A program made the translations under genes and the position numbers. This document shows positions 1-13,418 of a stretch of 64,000 nt of DNA, in pieces; position 1 is the first letter of the stretch; the number at the start of each line of letters is the position of its first letter. Origin of the DNA: Tenebrio molitor. Its lineage: Eukaryota; Arthropoda; Insecta; Coleoptera; Tenebrionidae. Under the pieces are notes generated by a model. It was not told the origin of the DNA and made no database searches. It saw only the letters and a program-made list of their open reading frames with translations. The stretch covers positions 2,852,001-2,916,000 of the forward strand of contig NC_091052.1 in NCBI RefSeq assembly GCF_963966145.1, given 5' to 3'.

Positions 1-2960
1 TTCTAAACGCAAAATAGAAAAAGACGTTTAATTACGGGTATTGTGCTGTCCAAGGTCACTACTGTGCCTTTAAAAATTGCATTTTACCTATTTCATAAAT
101 AATGAAATCAAAGCCTACTCTAATTCGGAATTTATTTGAAGGCAGGCTAAGTACAACAGCTACCCATTAGCACCGTTTGTTTTCATTGGAGTTTATTCAT
201 TTTGGTAAAAAAGGAAAACCCACAGTACGTATGAGAACATGTTTTTGTGTCACTACCTCGCCCTCAGCCGCCTCTGGCCACGCCTACTTTAAAATTTTTA
301 ATTGCACCTTACATTTTTAATGATGCATTCTTTCTTATGAAAGCATTTTTTTCTGTGTCATAGGCTACAAAAACAAGCCTTTGAGATAATATCACTGAAA
401 TTTTTTGTCAATTTGAATATTTTTATCTATTTCAATTCTGCTTAACAATTAGAAAAAAATAACATTTTTGTTGGTTTTAAAACAATTAAGAGCAATAAAT
501 TTGCTAGTTTTAATTAAATGTTTAAAATAGTTACCATTCGTAAAAATTGTACAGTTGCATCCACGGAACAGTTTACATAATTATTTTTCTATTGTAATCT
601 TGTAAAAAATCAGTGGCGCAGTATTATTAATGAACCGAAGGTTACAAAACGTTATTTATAAACAAGGGGCCAAATATTAATTTGCAAAAAGTTATCCTTG
701 TACCTTGTACCTATTTGTTAAATTATAAATTTTCAGTTTATTAAATTATGGATTTTTCTTTATTGTGTATAATAAAACAATTTTAATTTACCGCTAATAC
801 GCTACTGTTAATAAACGTCACAACGTCACATACACATTTATGGGATCCTTCCATTATTATTTTCAATTACTCTGAGTGTAGAGTCCATTAAATCAACAAT
901 ACTAGTGGTGAACAAACAAATCGATATTTCTATGCAACTTTAACAGGTGACAGATTGTTATTTATTAAAGCCAGTGCGTCAAAAAGAACCTTTCCTGCAA
1001 CCCCAATCCCGTAATTGCTTATAAAACTTCGATATGACGTCATGTACATAACCCTGAGCGCGTTTATGACCAATCATGAAAGTAACCCAAAAATACAGTG
1101 TTTTTATAAGGGGTGGATCTTACAGCTTGTTTTATAGTCGATATTGAGGTTAGTACACCCACTGAAAATTCGACACTTGGAAAACATTCCTACACAATAC
1201 ACTACTACATCTGCCACAAAATTACTTTACATTGTTCAAATTCATCAAAGAAATTTTGCCTTCAATGATTCTTGAAAACATTTACAATTTACAAACCAGT
1301 TTTGCGACTTCCTGGCCAGTGAGGTAATTAAATTCGTTTTTGAAAACCATGTGGTTTGGTCAGTTCTGAAAGTAAGTTTCTCATCTCGTTATTTTCCAGT
1401 CCTGGTCGTTTGTGAACGCACATGAGAATATAATTGGCCGGTCCCTGCACAATGTGTAAGAAACCAGGTATGAGCGCTAAATAGTCAATTTCCCTCATTA
1501 TTTGCGGATTATAACCATGACCGTTGATGTGCATAAAGTAAATACGTTGCAAGAATTCAATGAGGACACAACTTCTTTGCAACACATGGCCCGGACCCGT
1601 TGTTTGCCAACATCATAACTTATTCTTGACTAAAAAAATCACTGCAAAGGTGCAGATTAAGTCTTCCCACCGAGAATATTGCGCACGTTAAAGTACAGAC
1701 AATTGTTACTTATCATTTGGACGGTGAAAGATTGGTTTGTGAAATATGTGCAGATGTGTTCCTATCACAATAATTAGCGACCGGCTCCCCGCAATTTGTT
1801 CTTGTTGGGAGTGCTGAATTAGTTCTAAAATAATTGGGTCGGCTATCGCTACAGCTTTATGACATAAGTTATTAATTGCAATATGGTTGGCAATGTCCCC
1901 AAAGCGTAATTTGTGAACCAGTCATGCCGTTAACTATCCACAACAATAAATGTTGAGAGTGAGCTTTTCTAGACCACGTGGCGTCCACGCTTTAATGTAT
2001 TAATAACAGAAGTGGACGGGTGCACCTCATAATCGAAATCACATATGTCACAAATTAAGCGAATTAACTCTTTCCCTAAACTAACATGGCTCTTAATTGT
2101 AGGTGTTTCAAATTCGTTTATGGTTGATGTAATGTACCGAAAACGACGGTGCTCGCGGCAGTTGACGCCCGAATTTTAATTTCAACATATGCGGAGCTCT
2201 CAAGCAGAATAATTAGCATCATAAAGCAGTGAGGCATGCAACCACGTTATTTATTAGGCTGGATCACTTTGAGCATTTTACTATAAACAAATTAATTGTG
2301 CGAAGGAAATCTGGCGTGTACACCTGCGTCTAATTTGTAAGCCTTGGGATTTTTTCTTGTCGGCTGATATTAAATCTGCTGGCTAGCAAATGTGAACAGG
2401 GTTTTTGTTGTGCGTGCTCCAGGTCACTGCATCCGAGGCTTCACGCTGCTTTTCGCAGGAGTGGTGAACTCGACGACAGGACAAAATTAATACCGTCGAG
2501 GTGCAGAGAAACCATTTAGGTTCAGAAAAGCGTCTTTTATCGAAGGTAAAATAACAAGACCTAATTTTTTATCGGATAAATTTCTCAATTTTACGAAAAC
2601 TTTTTGCAAGAGTTTTAGCTCGAGGGTTTAACCTTTGAATAAAAATGCCCAAATTCAACGAGTAAAATTGTCTAAAGCAAAAATGTTTAAGTGAAAATTG
2701 GGAAATTTATCAGATATAAAAAATTAGGTCGTGTTATTTTTGGCAAGATTAATTCCAGAATACAAACTTTAGCGTTAATTACCTACAATTAGATATTAAA
2801 AACACAATTATTAAAAATAATTTGAGAATCTGACAGGAGTAACAAGCAATTTTAATCGTTTTTGACAGATGACAGAGTAGCAAGACGATTTATCCGCGAT
2901 AAACATTTTTGATGGGATGAAAGCAAGCGCTCTGATTGGCTGAACACCCCACGCGGGAAT
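1..2960. other. Non-coding stretch at window start
   Basis: AT-rich sequence without a supported gene. I see no spliceable series of exons on either strand. The only long reading frame that looks protein-like is the minus-strand ORF at 1328-1585, listed separately. Confidence 0.5.
1328..1585 (-). CDS. Weak candidate exon, possibly the end of a membrane receptor
   Basis: An 85-codon open frame ending in a stop. It contains a hydrophobic stretch (LIPGFLHIVQGPANYILMCV) followed by basic residues (HKRP), which loosely resembles the last transmembrane helix and start of the cytoplasmic tail of a G-protein coupled receptor. The frame has no ATG start; it begins at a GTG codon, so it would have to be an internal or terminal exon. 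I found no convincing partner exon upstream on the minus strand. The rest of the gene would lie either in the next several kilobases, where I see nothing, or the frame is chance. Treat it as a hint only. Confidence 0.18.
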   Translation of the reverse strand: MLQRSCVLIEFLQRIYFMHINGHGYNPQIMREIDYLALIPGFLHIVQGPANYILMCVHKRPGLENNEMRNLLSELTKPHGFQKRI

Positions 2961-2969
2961 TAATCACAT

Positions 2970-3192
2970 ATTATATCCCAAGTGCAAAATTTTTTATCGG
3001 AAATTTTTTTGATAATGAACGAAAACATCCATACATGAGGTCAGAAGACCAATTATTAGCAAATAAGAGCACGAGACGAAGTCGAGGGATTTTATTTGAT
3101 TTTAATTGGTCTTCTGACCGAATAATTTATGGATGTTTGAGTTCATTAGCAAAAAAATTTCCGATATTAAAATTTTGCACGAGGGGTATACG
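2970..3192. repeat. Foldback element A
   Basis: Two long imperfect inverted arms surround a short centre. The left arm starts near CCCAAGTGCAAAATTTTT and the right arm ends near AAAATTTTGCACGAGGGGTA. Inside, AGGTCAGAAGACCAATTA on the left is mirrored by TAATTGGTCTTCTGACC on the right. The centre holds the hairpin core CGAGACGAAGTCGAG at 3072-3086. A near neighbour (3361-3568) has the same terminal motif. The open frame running through it is a product of the repeat and not a gene. Confidence 0.75.
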
Positions 3193-3360
3193 GCTGATTA
3201 TTTCCTGAATAGAATGAAACCAAACCGACATTTTTTATCAGATTATTGCACATGTGCATTTTAGAGAAATTTTATCGGGTTATTTTTTGTTTTCTCGTTT
3301 TGATTGGTTAATATTTGTCACGCAATTGGTTGCTAAACACATGAAGGAAATAATCAACAG

Positions 3361-3568
3361 TAATATCCCAAGTGCATGAAAATAACCGATTAAATTTTGA
3401 CGTTTTGTCAAAATGTTTTGCTTAGAAATATCCACGTAACAAAATCCCGAGTGCGTTGCACGAGGGATTTTGGGTGGAAAATTTACGAGAAATATTTCTT
3501 TAAGCAAAACGTTGCGACAAAAAACGTCAAAATTTAATCAGGTTATTTTCATGCACGCGGGGTATTTG
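3361..3568. repeat. Foldback element B
   Basis: Inverted arms run from ATATCCCAAGTGCATGAAAA to TTTTCATGCACGCGGGGTAT. ATTAAATTTTGACGTTTT on the left is mirrored by AAAACGTCAAAATTTAAT on the right. The centre carries CGAGTGCGTTGCACGAG at 3448-3464. Its outer end CCCAAGTGCA is shared with the element at 2970-3192, so the two are related copies with different internal sequence. Confidence 0.75.
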
Positions 3569-3843
3569 GAATGATTATTTCCTGAATTATAATGAACAAA
3601 TACATTTTATAAAGAAGCGATTAAATTTTGACACATAAATATTTACCCTATTTGACGTTTCAAATTTAACCGATATAAAAGCCAGAAAAACCATAGCAAC
3701 TACGACTTGTTACAGTGTGGAACATAATGATTTTCATCTAGTTTGCTTTGGAATGTGTTTTCGAATGTAAAAGCTTCTTTTCAACAACTGTTTATCTGGT
3801 ACCATTTTTTAAAGAAATAATCAAAAATAAGGAATCCATGTTA

Positions 3844-4311
3844 TACAGGATGTTCCAAAAGTACCGCCTTTCCTTGAAGGCACGTCATTTAGGGATGTAA
3901 TAGAGTGCTGAAAAAATATTTTTAAAAAATCCTGACCCTTCATTTAGGAAATATACCCAATTTCAAAATATAAAAAGGCAACACTGTAACCTGAGAATTA
4001 CTTCTACCTAGAAATACGTAGTAGCATTGTATTAGTGAATACCTAGGCATCTATTTTGATGAGCTTGAGATGTAACACAACAGTCAAACACTTCAAGCAA
4101 AATAATTTTATTAAAATAAATGTTCAAAATTTTGCCCATTTGCGTCTAAACATGCGTTGGCTCTTTTAACGATATTTTCGTGAACGCGCTCAAGCATTTT
4201 TGGAGTCACCGTAGAAGTAGATATTAAATTTTTTTAACTATTTTTCAGTACTCTCTTCTTCACCTTCACCTTCACCTTCAAGGAAAGGCGGTACTTTTGG
4301 GACAGCCTGTA
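3844..4311. mobile_element. Degenerate Tc1/mariner-type element with 36-bp terminal inverted repeats
   Basis: The left end (3844-3879, starting TACAGGATGTTCCAAAAGTA) is mirrored by the right end (4276-4311, ending TTTTGGGACAGCCTGTA) with about two mismatches. Both ends begin with TA, as expected for TA target sites. On the minus strand at 4197-4111 there is a 28-codon frame ending ANGQNFEHLF and a stop. It resembles the C-terminus of mariner/IS630-like insect transposases, which commonly end in ANGGHFEHLL-like sequence. The rest of the transposase is gone, so this is a non-autonomous relic. A CTTCAC microsatellite (4258-4278) abuts the right repeat. Confidence 0.75.
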
Positions 4312-6150
4312 TTTAAATATTTTACAAACTTTGAATGTTTTTTTATTTCTAGCAAACTCACAAACATTCCGAGTTTGTTAAAATTTTGGTAGCCTTAACT
4401 GTTTCAGCTTAAGTCATTTTTAACGGACAAATAGAGTTAGTTTCTGTTTTCCTTACTTATATTGTATTACAACAATAGAAACCTACATTTCAATGAATAA
4501 TTTTTTTCTTCTAATAATAGCTAAATTAATTCCTTTAAAAGGGTTCAAGTTAAAGCTTGTAACGTTGGAATTTGAAATTGTGATTAGCATCTTTTGGGTG
4601 TGATCTTGTTGGCGTCTGTGGCAGGTAAAAAAGTAAATTAGGTGCTAAATAGAGTGTGTCGCTCTCGAAACGAAAATTGAATAGACTTTTGGCCTAAATT
4701 CTGCATCCCGTGTTGTCTTTTTATTGGGGCATTCAAACTAAATTGAGATTCATCAGCGCCTCATTTTATAACGATCATTTTGGCACTAATTATGTTGAGA
4801 AGAAAACATATTGTCTTTGATTTTGGAACGTTGACAACATCCCTCGAGTGATTCAGAACCGTCGTAAATAACAAGGAAAATAATTTGATGATAATAATTT
4901 CAATGCAGACAATGGGCCCAAGTAAAATTTCCGACGTGAGATAATGATATGTAGGTCCACACGGAAATGCAACGGCGCGTGCTCGCCTCTCTCTTCAGCC
5001 GTCAGACTACCCAAGTTCTAAAGACCTTTGCATGCTGTAGACAAAGATATACCGTGGTCCTTTTCTTATTTGTGCATCTACTTTTCCACAATGAAATGTC
5101 ACTGCATGACTCCATCATCTCACCAACATCCTGCCACGATCCTGGTGGAATTTTCACTGTGGAACACACATCCTTTTATGTTCTTCTTACAATGAAAACT
5201 GCAGACTGGTATGAAAGACGGACTGTTACGTAAGAAACCAAGACCAGGTGTTTTTATATTGATTTGCCATAACGCACTGCCAGTTTTGTGTTGAAAGCCG
5301 GATAAAATTGTACAAGGGACAATGCGGATAAAGAAATTTAGAGCAGATCTGGAAGGAACCCCACATCACACGCAGTTCCGCATCAGAAGGTCGGAATGAC
5401 AGTTGCTCTTGGGGTGATCTGATTTTTATTAAAATTTCAAGTTTCCGCCACTATTTCCACAAGCTGCAACTGTTATAAAGGACGCTGAATGTCAGTTGTT
5501 ACGTTTTAGAAGAGAAGTACATACCTTCATCTGCATACAGAGTAATGATTAATGAGGAGCAATGTTCTAGATAAGGGAACTACGGTATCATAAAATCATC
5601 GGTAACGAACCGTGAACATTTCTCGATTTGAATTAAAAGAGCCCCTAACTTACTATTTAATGTCTCTTGTGACATTTTTATGTACGCAAGAGTGAGAATA
5701 AAAAGGAAGTAAATACGGCAGACACAAGTAGTTCAAATTAGTATGATTATTAAAGTGGTAAACATCTTCAACCCTTATATTTGATTTAGCAGTAGCATTG
5801 TTACAAATCTTCAAAATACACGCCCCAAGCACCCATCAATTACGCTTATTACCAACAATTGTTACAGGACGTCATGTGGTCTAGAAAACGTACTTTAGCT
5901 CCTAGACAAGTTTCTCTTGCATAAAAAGTAACAAAACACTCGCATTAAAGGGTTGGACGAAGGATACTTTCTTACCAACCCCCATGCTTAAAAAAACCAG
6001 AGATAAGCCCAACACCCCTAGTTTTTATGCGCACACTTGTCCAATGTCCGATGAATCCTATTTCAACGACCACTGCCTCAGCAGAAAAACCAAAACTATA
6101 GGTGCGCAGTGTGGGTGGGTAAAAGCTTCAGGATCAAAATGGGGCTAACT
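4312..6150. other. No gene seen
   Basis: Reading frames here are short and without recognisable composition, and no paired splice sites extend them. I see no long inverted repeat. Confidence 0.4.
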
Positions 6151-6539
6151 TGAAAGAAGTTGCGGGGGTTGGTTCGCCGCGCGCGTGAACCTGTTGTGCA
6201 GGACCTCCTCGGGAACATTAAATCCCCGCGTGTCGGTTTGTCTCTAAGGAGCAAAAATCGCGGGATCCTGAGTGCATCCTCGTACATTTCGACAAGGTCG
6301 ACATTCTGCATTAAAGTGGAGGGGATGGTGGTTCTTAAGCTTCATGTGTCTGTGGCCTTTGCAACGCAGGGGGTGACAAGAGGGTCTGCAGACAACACGA
6401 GGTCGGCCAGGTACCCCAGGTAAAACCAACGGCGCGCCAGACACTTGCCGGATGAGTTCGCGGTAACTTCGGCTCCGGTTAGGATTTTGATGCATGCGCG
6501 AGGACTACGGTGTCATTTGATTTGAATAACGCGGGAGAA
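6150..6539 (+). promoter_or_regulatory. CpG-rich block, possible promoter and 5' UTR
   Basis: This segment stands out from the AT-rich surroundings by its many CG dinucleotides (for example CGCCGCGCGCG near 6177 and GCATGCGCGAGG near 6492). It sits directly upstream of a short ATG exon with a good donor site at 6540-6601, so a promoter with 5' leader is a reasonable reading. I see no TATA box. The long overlapping frames on both strands are a side effect of the higher GC content. Confidence 0.35.
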
Positions 6540-6601
6540 ATGTTTTGTAAGGTTTTGTGGGTTTCAGTGTTGTGTTTTTACGGAAATTGGATTATCTACT
6601 G
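6540..6601 (+). CDS. Possible first coding exon with a signal peptide; rest of gene not found
   Basis: ATG at 6540 opens a short frame of 20 codons plus two bases, ending exactly at a strong donor (GTAAGT at 6602). The encoded start is MFCKVLWVSVLCFYGNWIIY: one lysine, then a hydrophobic run, as in a secretory signal peptide or signal anchor. This start/donor structure downstream of a CpG-rich block is what the first exon of a secreted or membrane protein gene looks like. I could not find a convincing second exon in the following 8 kb. It cannot join the RhoGEF exon at 14315, because that junction would create a TGA stop. It may belong to a gene whose other exons lie outside the window, or be chance. 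Confidence 0.3.
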
Positions 6602-9600
6602 GTAAGTGGGTTGGTAGATGTTAGGTTCAACGTAAGATAGTTTCCTGTTATTTGTTTTCATACATACTTGATTAGTATTTATTTTAGTCACCAACGACTA
6701 ACCTATAAACATCAATCAACTTTTATATCAAAACTATCAAGATATTAACGTTTTATTAATTTTTACACCAAGTTTCTTAGCGTTGTTATCAATTATAATT
6801 TGATCAAATGTTGTGTTTAAGGTTACGTCTTTATTACCTCCTTAATTACTTAATTTACTCTTTACCTATAATTTCCCTCTCTTCTGTTTTCTTACATTTA
6901 CATGAGGAATTCCAGTTGCTGTAATATTACCAATCTATTTATGTATTCAGGAATTTACTTGCTGACCTTCAACCTTAATTTTCATTTTAACCGCTCATCA
7001 ATTATCATTGGTTTCTCAACTTCATTTGTTTCGTACTATTTGCTTTTCCAAATCGCTCTTCAGTTTTATTTTCTAAATTTAAATGAATGTGAGTTTTCTG
7101 TGAACATTTTTCAATTTCAAACAGTGTTTTTTTTTAGAATTTGTTTAAATAAACCTATATTTGTTTAAACAAACGAATAATAAAAGTATAAATGTAGCCA
7201 TTAGGTACTGGCAAATTATGTTAAAAGTTAATATGTAATTATTTTTTGATAATTCAAGTGTTTGTATTTTTTGACAACACCGATAATAATTGAAAAGGAA
7301 ATTGTGTCACTTTTCAATTTATCGTTGTCATAACCATCATCCTATCCATATTGTTAATGTCAGTGATTAAACTGTTAACTATGTATTAAGTATAATTAAT
7401 TACTTTTTTTATTTTATTGCCAATTATAAAATACAAAATGTTGTTTTTTTTTCATATAATTTTGTTGTATTTTTATGTATTATTTAATTAAACTAAATTT
7501 CAAGTAAAAACATTTTCGTAAACGGGGTTAATTCTGTCAGGTTTTTCTCTTGTTATACATAGCGAGTGAGTAAAGAATCTTCTTTACTCCACCTTGCTCG
7601 GTAATTATCGTTAGATAAGTTAAGCGAGTCTTCAATTAAGCCAAGAGAGTTAGTTAGTAAGTTAAGCTGCTGCTTAAAAGACAGTACTTTTAAAGGTAAA
7701 TGAGGTAAAACAAGTCGTTGTCGTAATTAATATAATTAGTAGATTTAAAAAATCCTTGTAAGTACCTATTGTGGCATAATCATTATCGTTTTCGGTTAAC
7801 CGGCGGTAATTTTGAGGTATTTCAGAAATGGGCATCCAATTAAAAGGGGTGAAAATGGCAATAACACCCAAATCGAAAGCTCTCCCCTTGTTACAAATAG
7901 CAGAGGTACAATATTGAATTTAAGCGCGATTTTTGGTAGATGTTTACTTAGGACCTCTAGCCGCAGAACGGCCTTATCCCGAAACTGTAACAATTGTATT
8001 TACAAAACAGGATATCAAGATTAGCTACCCTTGTCGGTTGAATTAATAACCGTAAAAATCATTTGTAAATATTCATTAAGTCTGCATTCCGCTTGCGGAA
8101 ACCGCTTCCAAATTAATTAAATTAATTACGTTTTGCGGTAGGATCTCTCACATTGTGTGCAAATTGACAACACCACCATTACCGTGAATAATCGTCCGCA
8201 ATGGTCGTTAACGTTCGAATTAAAATAAAATTAATGAAGAATAAATTGCCCCAAAAACGAGTGAAATTGATGGGCGTCCTATGATACATCAAGTTGATTT
8301 AGAGCTTTAAAATTTTACACCACTAACGTGGCTTGAAAAAGCTTGTCTTGAAAGATGAATGCTAAAGTTAAAATCGGCCCCTTCGCCACGGGACCGTGTC
8401 GACTTTTCCCATAACGTTTTGAGTCCGGCAGGTTCGAGACCCTTCCAACGACAAAAGGGCCCGTTTGAGAATGCCAAGTTAGTCGACTAGATCTAGTTTT
8501 GATTGCGACGCAATTGCACCGTCATCGTATTTTTTATGAAAAAATTCGACCCCACTCTCCCGATTTTAACGACCGTAATAAGTGTATCCAGTTCTCTAAA
8601 TGACAATAAAAATGCTTTTTCATTACGGCCCTACAATGGACACTCGAAATTTATGTGTTTTCGGCCAGATAGGGGCGGATTTCTGGTTTTTATGACGGTC
8701 ACTCGCGTCATTAGACCATCCACGGAATTAGAATAAAACACCCCTCCAACAGGGGATGGAAGTCATAACAGTATCGATTTCGTCATTATTTCAATTCGGT
8801 ATTTTTTTCCACTACCAGTTTCTTTACATGGTGGCTAATTTTGTAAAGCTCCCACCCTTGTTGACCGTTTCTATAGGAATCGTTACGTTTCGTGAGAAAG
8901 TGATTGGTTTCAAAATATTCATACCTTTTTGAAAGTATTGTGTTATTTAAAATTAGATCACGTATTGTTAGCGCGCGAGGGTAAGAAGGTTAGGTCAGGT
9001 TAGCTTAGACGAGTCCTATCACCTGGTATGCTGCCGCATAACCCTCTTTCTTACGGAAGTTGCCATAAGGTCCTTTATTCCTTGTATGTCGCCAAGACGG
9101 GAGGCTGCTGCACTATAGAAAAAAATACCCGAGAACAGTTGCAAAAACTGCACTCTTTTATACCTTCCTTGCTCTTGCGGAACTGACAAGATTTCCGTTA
9201 TGAAGAGGATATCGCTGCTAGCTGGTCGCGTACTCTTCCAGAATATTGAAAAAACAAACGATTTTTGATCGATGCATTTAAATTCGAAGTGCCATATCTG
9301 CATAATATTCAAATGTACTCTTTACTGTTTTATAATTAATATTCTCGGTGGCATATGGCACTTAACGTTTCGTGATACAATTTACATATTGTACCTAAAT
9401 CGGTGAAATACCCTCGTTATGGTAGCTGCCCTTGCCATATGGTACTACTCCTGTTGACATGATCGACATTTGAGATATCCTTAAGCTTTTACAAGATTCA
9501 TGGTAAATTTAGGCGTTTCCTACCATGTGATCAAACACAAATCGGGTCAATATACGTGTCAATAATATGGAGTGCTGGAAAATATGGGAAGGACCTAACA

Positions 9601-11230
9601 ACAGCAGATGTGAGAGATAGAATATCAAACAGAACTTTTTACCATTCAATATGGTGTTTTGTTTCGTTTTGTTTAAAAAAAAGTTATTTAAAATGTAGTT
9701 TGTAGTGGGGTATATTGTCAGTTATTTTTTTCACGGCCGTAGGTACAGTACACAAGAACATAACAGTAAAATACCAAATAAATACATATTTATTAGGGTG
9801 GTAAGACCGTACACCCACAAACGTCGAAGGTAATTTCGATAGGGGCCTCGAGATATGTAAATTTTAATTTAAGTAACATGTGGAAGACGTTAGAGGCACG
9901 TGTCTTTAGTAGGTACCATGAAATTTAGCGGACTGTTGCTAAAAGTGTTCCATTATACAAAAGCAGCACTTTTCACAGTGATGGTTTTGGGTAAAAAAAG
10001 AGGGTTATCGTTCTACTCGAGGAAAGAGATACTGAAGGACAAGAAACATAAAAAACATAAAAACATTCATACGAAAATACATAAAATCACCAACATGTTC
10101 TCTCCGAGATATTTACGAGCCCATTCCGTATCATCAGGCTCACTATTTCGGTAGATAACTGATATTACCAGAGCTATAAAATAGACCGCAGCAGAAAACG
10201 TGTGGTCTTGGTCAGATCAATGAATAAATAACCCCCAACGACGCTATAAAGTTCATTGTCTGGATATTTATTCAATCAGCACAATGAGTGATATTTGAAA
10301 CCCCATTTTTAAAGCAACTTTCAGTATTTGTGTGTTTTACAACTTTCAAACTTTGTAGATTTGCCCTAAAAACATTAATAAAAACCAACAGTTTTGGTTG
10401 TAAATTTTTAAGTTACAAACAGTTCTTGTTAGTTCTAGTTTAGAGTCAATAAATCGATTCCGCGTTCGGCGAGCTTCACTACTAAAACCACCCAAACTTT
10501 CCTGCTTGCAAACCGATTTTTTCCCGAATGCGTGCAACAAAATTTTGAAAATGTCTTTTAGGCGCCCGTTAATAACTGTGGGTGTTGGAGTTGTTAAATT
10601 TGGGGCCAGCTGGTATTAAATCCACTTCCTAACCACCTGCTGTCCCATTCACATCGCGTTTAAATGCATTTTACTGTTTTTTTATTCACCTTATACAAAT
10701 TATCTAAAAGGGGTGAAATTTCGAAACGCCCCTCATTAAATCAAGGCGACAGCGGCAACAGACTAACCGACTGGTAAAACATTCATTTGTACAGTTATTA
10801 TACGATTTCAATAATGCAGTCATGGCGTTGATGAATTTTTAAACGAGACAGGTGATTCCGTTTCGGATTCCATTCAGCACCTGTTACTAAATTATAGACG
10901 TTCTAAGAGATTAATTCCTGTCTAATCAGTATTTAAAGCTTCACCTGATGGTGTACACGCCACAAATCTACTCCATCAAAAGAAAATATTTTTTGTTTTG
11001 GAAATTTCAGAGGGAATTATAATTATGTAGGTACAGTTGGTTGCAAAAAAAACGGGAGACGAAAATTTTCCTAATGTAAATTTGATTTTGTCCATTTGTC
11101 AATTAATTGTCTACTTAACAATACCTATCAAATGATTTTAAAAAGTGTCATTGAATTTTGACGTTAATTCTAACCGATAGATATCTCGTAAGACGGTTTC
11201 ACACTATGGAAAAATTGTAAAAATGTCAAT
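6602..11230. other. No supported gene
   Basis: AT-rich sequence with scattered frames of 60-100 codons on both strands (around 7674-8024, 8503-8736, 9019-9312 and 9900-10154). None has recognisable motifs or a consistent exon chain. It could be the intron of the candidate gene starting at 6540. Confidence 0.35.
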
Positions 11231-11242
11231 TTTATTCTGACA

Positions 11243-11643
11243 GTTCCACAAATATAATCTGTTTCAAAATCAAAAATCCACCACCTGTTGAATGATGTTG
11301 GCAGAAAAAAAGAAATCCCTAGAATAAGTTTCATTTTTTTGGGTTGGCCCAATCTCCCGTCAAAATTTGACTGAGTTTACTTACGTAATACAAAATAATT
11401 ATTATGTACAAAAGGTGGTAGCTACCATCTCATACCTTTTGAGTGAAATAGTAAAATGAGAACAAAAAAATACGATGAACTACGACCAAAACGACTGTCC
11501 ACAGTTTTCTTTTATAACCCCTCTTTTTTCTGACATTTGCAGACACACTAAAAACAAAAGTTGGCGACGTTGTCGGTTGTATTTTCGAGGTAGAATGCAG
11601 TGTTGGTGGATTTTTGATTTTGAAACAGATTATATGTTTCTTT
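11243..11643. repeat. Foldback repeat, about 400 bp
   Basis: The left arm (AATATAATCTGTTTCAAAAT then CAAAAATCCACCA, 11251-11283) is mirrored near-perfectly at 11604-11636 (TGGTGGATTTTTGATTTTGA then AACAGATTATAT). The interior carries short frames in both directions that mirror each other, so these are not genes. Confidence 0.7.
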
Positions 11644-12650
11644 GCCAACGGCAAGATTTAAAATACCTACCAACTACATCAACTGAACTGTCATAGTCAT
11701 GGCATACTAGATCAATTTTTTGATCGCACGGTATCTACTGATTTATATGATTGGCAGCCTTAATCTTTTTCTGCAAAGACATTCAACTAGTTTTTGTATG
11801 TCTGAGAGTTACTGCAATTGCATTTATACACTTCAATTGGATATCGTTGCGTTTTATGCAATACCTCCGATTTGATCTCATTTGACGTTTTTGACATTTG
11901 ATACCCTTTGACAGATTTTCCTCAAAACACAACTTACAACACACAATTTTGTATAATTTACATCAGGCAGTGGACGAACAGGAATGACCCCGAGTTGTAC
12001 TTATTTAGTTTTTAATAAGTTTATTTATAGATTATTATAATTATACATTATACACATAGAAATTTGAAACACCTCACGATAACTCGTCAATAATCGTAGA
12101 ATATTTATAAGCATCAGAAAGTGCTGAGATTTAAGAGAAACAATAAATAAAGTTCATTCACGTTGAATTTTCTCTGTCAAATTGTTGTAATTTCCTAGTA
12201 ATTTTCACATTATCGTGTTAGGGCGATTTGACGTCTTTAATTTTGTATATGAATTTAACGTGTAAGTGACATATTTTTTCATAAAATTCGATTCCTATCC
12301 TATTTCTGGGTAATTTTACCATGGCGGAAAGAAAAAAGGTGTTATTAACAGCTAATTGGAAAATTGCGTTAATTAAATGTAGCCAACAACTGAAAAATGC
12401 CTACCAAGTTGACTTGTTGACAGCGAATAACATAACCTCTACAGTTTACTCATGACATGGTTACTTTACTTACTTTATCAGTCCGTATTAGCGACATACA
12501 CAGCTAAAATATATAATTGAAAGTAATTTGACCTTGACCAGGGAAATTCAACGTGAACTTTAGAACCATCGAACTAGGTACCTATTTCAAAAAATGTGTT
12601 AAGTAATAAATTTTGTTCCACTTTCATTTCTGTTTTGCCAAAAATAATCT

Positions 12651-12930
12651 ATTGGGTGATTCAAAATGATTGTGGATAAATATGGCAACTATCTACGAAA
12701 ATTTATGTGGCAACTGTGTAGGTAGGATAGAGTTGACATTTCTTTGACAGTTCATAGTCGCGCAATTTTGAAAATTGTCAAGTTAATGTGCAATGGTATA
12801 AAAAAATCAAATGCGCGCCTATGAAATGTCATACAAATGTCAACTCTACCCCACCCACACAGTTGCCACATAAATTTTCGTACCTACATAGTTGCCATAT
12901 TTATCCACAATCATTTTGAATCACCCAATA
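12651..12930. mobile_element. MITE with long (about 95 bp) terminal inverted repeats
   Basis: The left end ATTGGGTGATTCAAAATGAT is mirrored by the right end ATCATTTTGAATCACCCAAT. The match continues inward through GGCAACT and GTCAACTCTA motifs, so most of the element is arms. No coding capacity. Length and structure fit a non-autonomous TA-type DNA transposon. Confidence 0.8.
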
Positions 12931-13418
12931 CTTCCTGAACGTAGCGCTTAAAACACTGGCTTTTGAAATAATAAAATTAAAAAGAAAAAATAACAAGAAA
13001 TAATAACGGAAATAGAAGGAAATTAACAGATTTGTATGAAGTAGCGATAAAAGAAATTAATTTATTTCCTTGTTTCTCGTTCCAGTACATCAAGCTTGGT
13101 ATAATTATTACGACTAATTGATTGTTAGGTAATTATGAAATTAATTGAAGTTAATTTGAAACTTGGAAAATGTTAATGTAATGTTTTATAATTATTTTGA
13201 ATTTGAAAAATGGTTATTTTATTATCCATTTGAAAGGCCACAGATAAAATTAACCAAAAGAAATATTTCTCGTTTTTGCTAATTTTACGATATTTCGTCG
13301 CTGAATGTTGGGCATTTACATATTTTTTGTAAGCATTTAATTAAGGATGATTTTTGTTAATTTTTATTATTTGACTGCTTTAGTATGTCAAAATAATCAT
13401 CACTTTTCAACAGGTTAA

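Noticed and set aside
2936..3208. 90-codon plus-strand frame
   Set aside because: It lies inside a foldback repeat, and its residues mirror the two arms.
8420..8450. GGTTCGAGACCC resembling a tRNA T-loop
   Set aside because: The flanking bases do not form a T-stem, and no acceptor stem or anticodon arm can be drawn around it.
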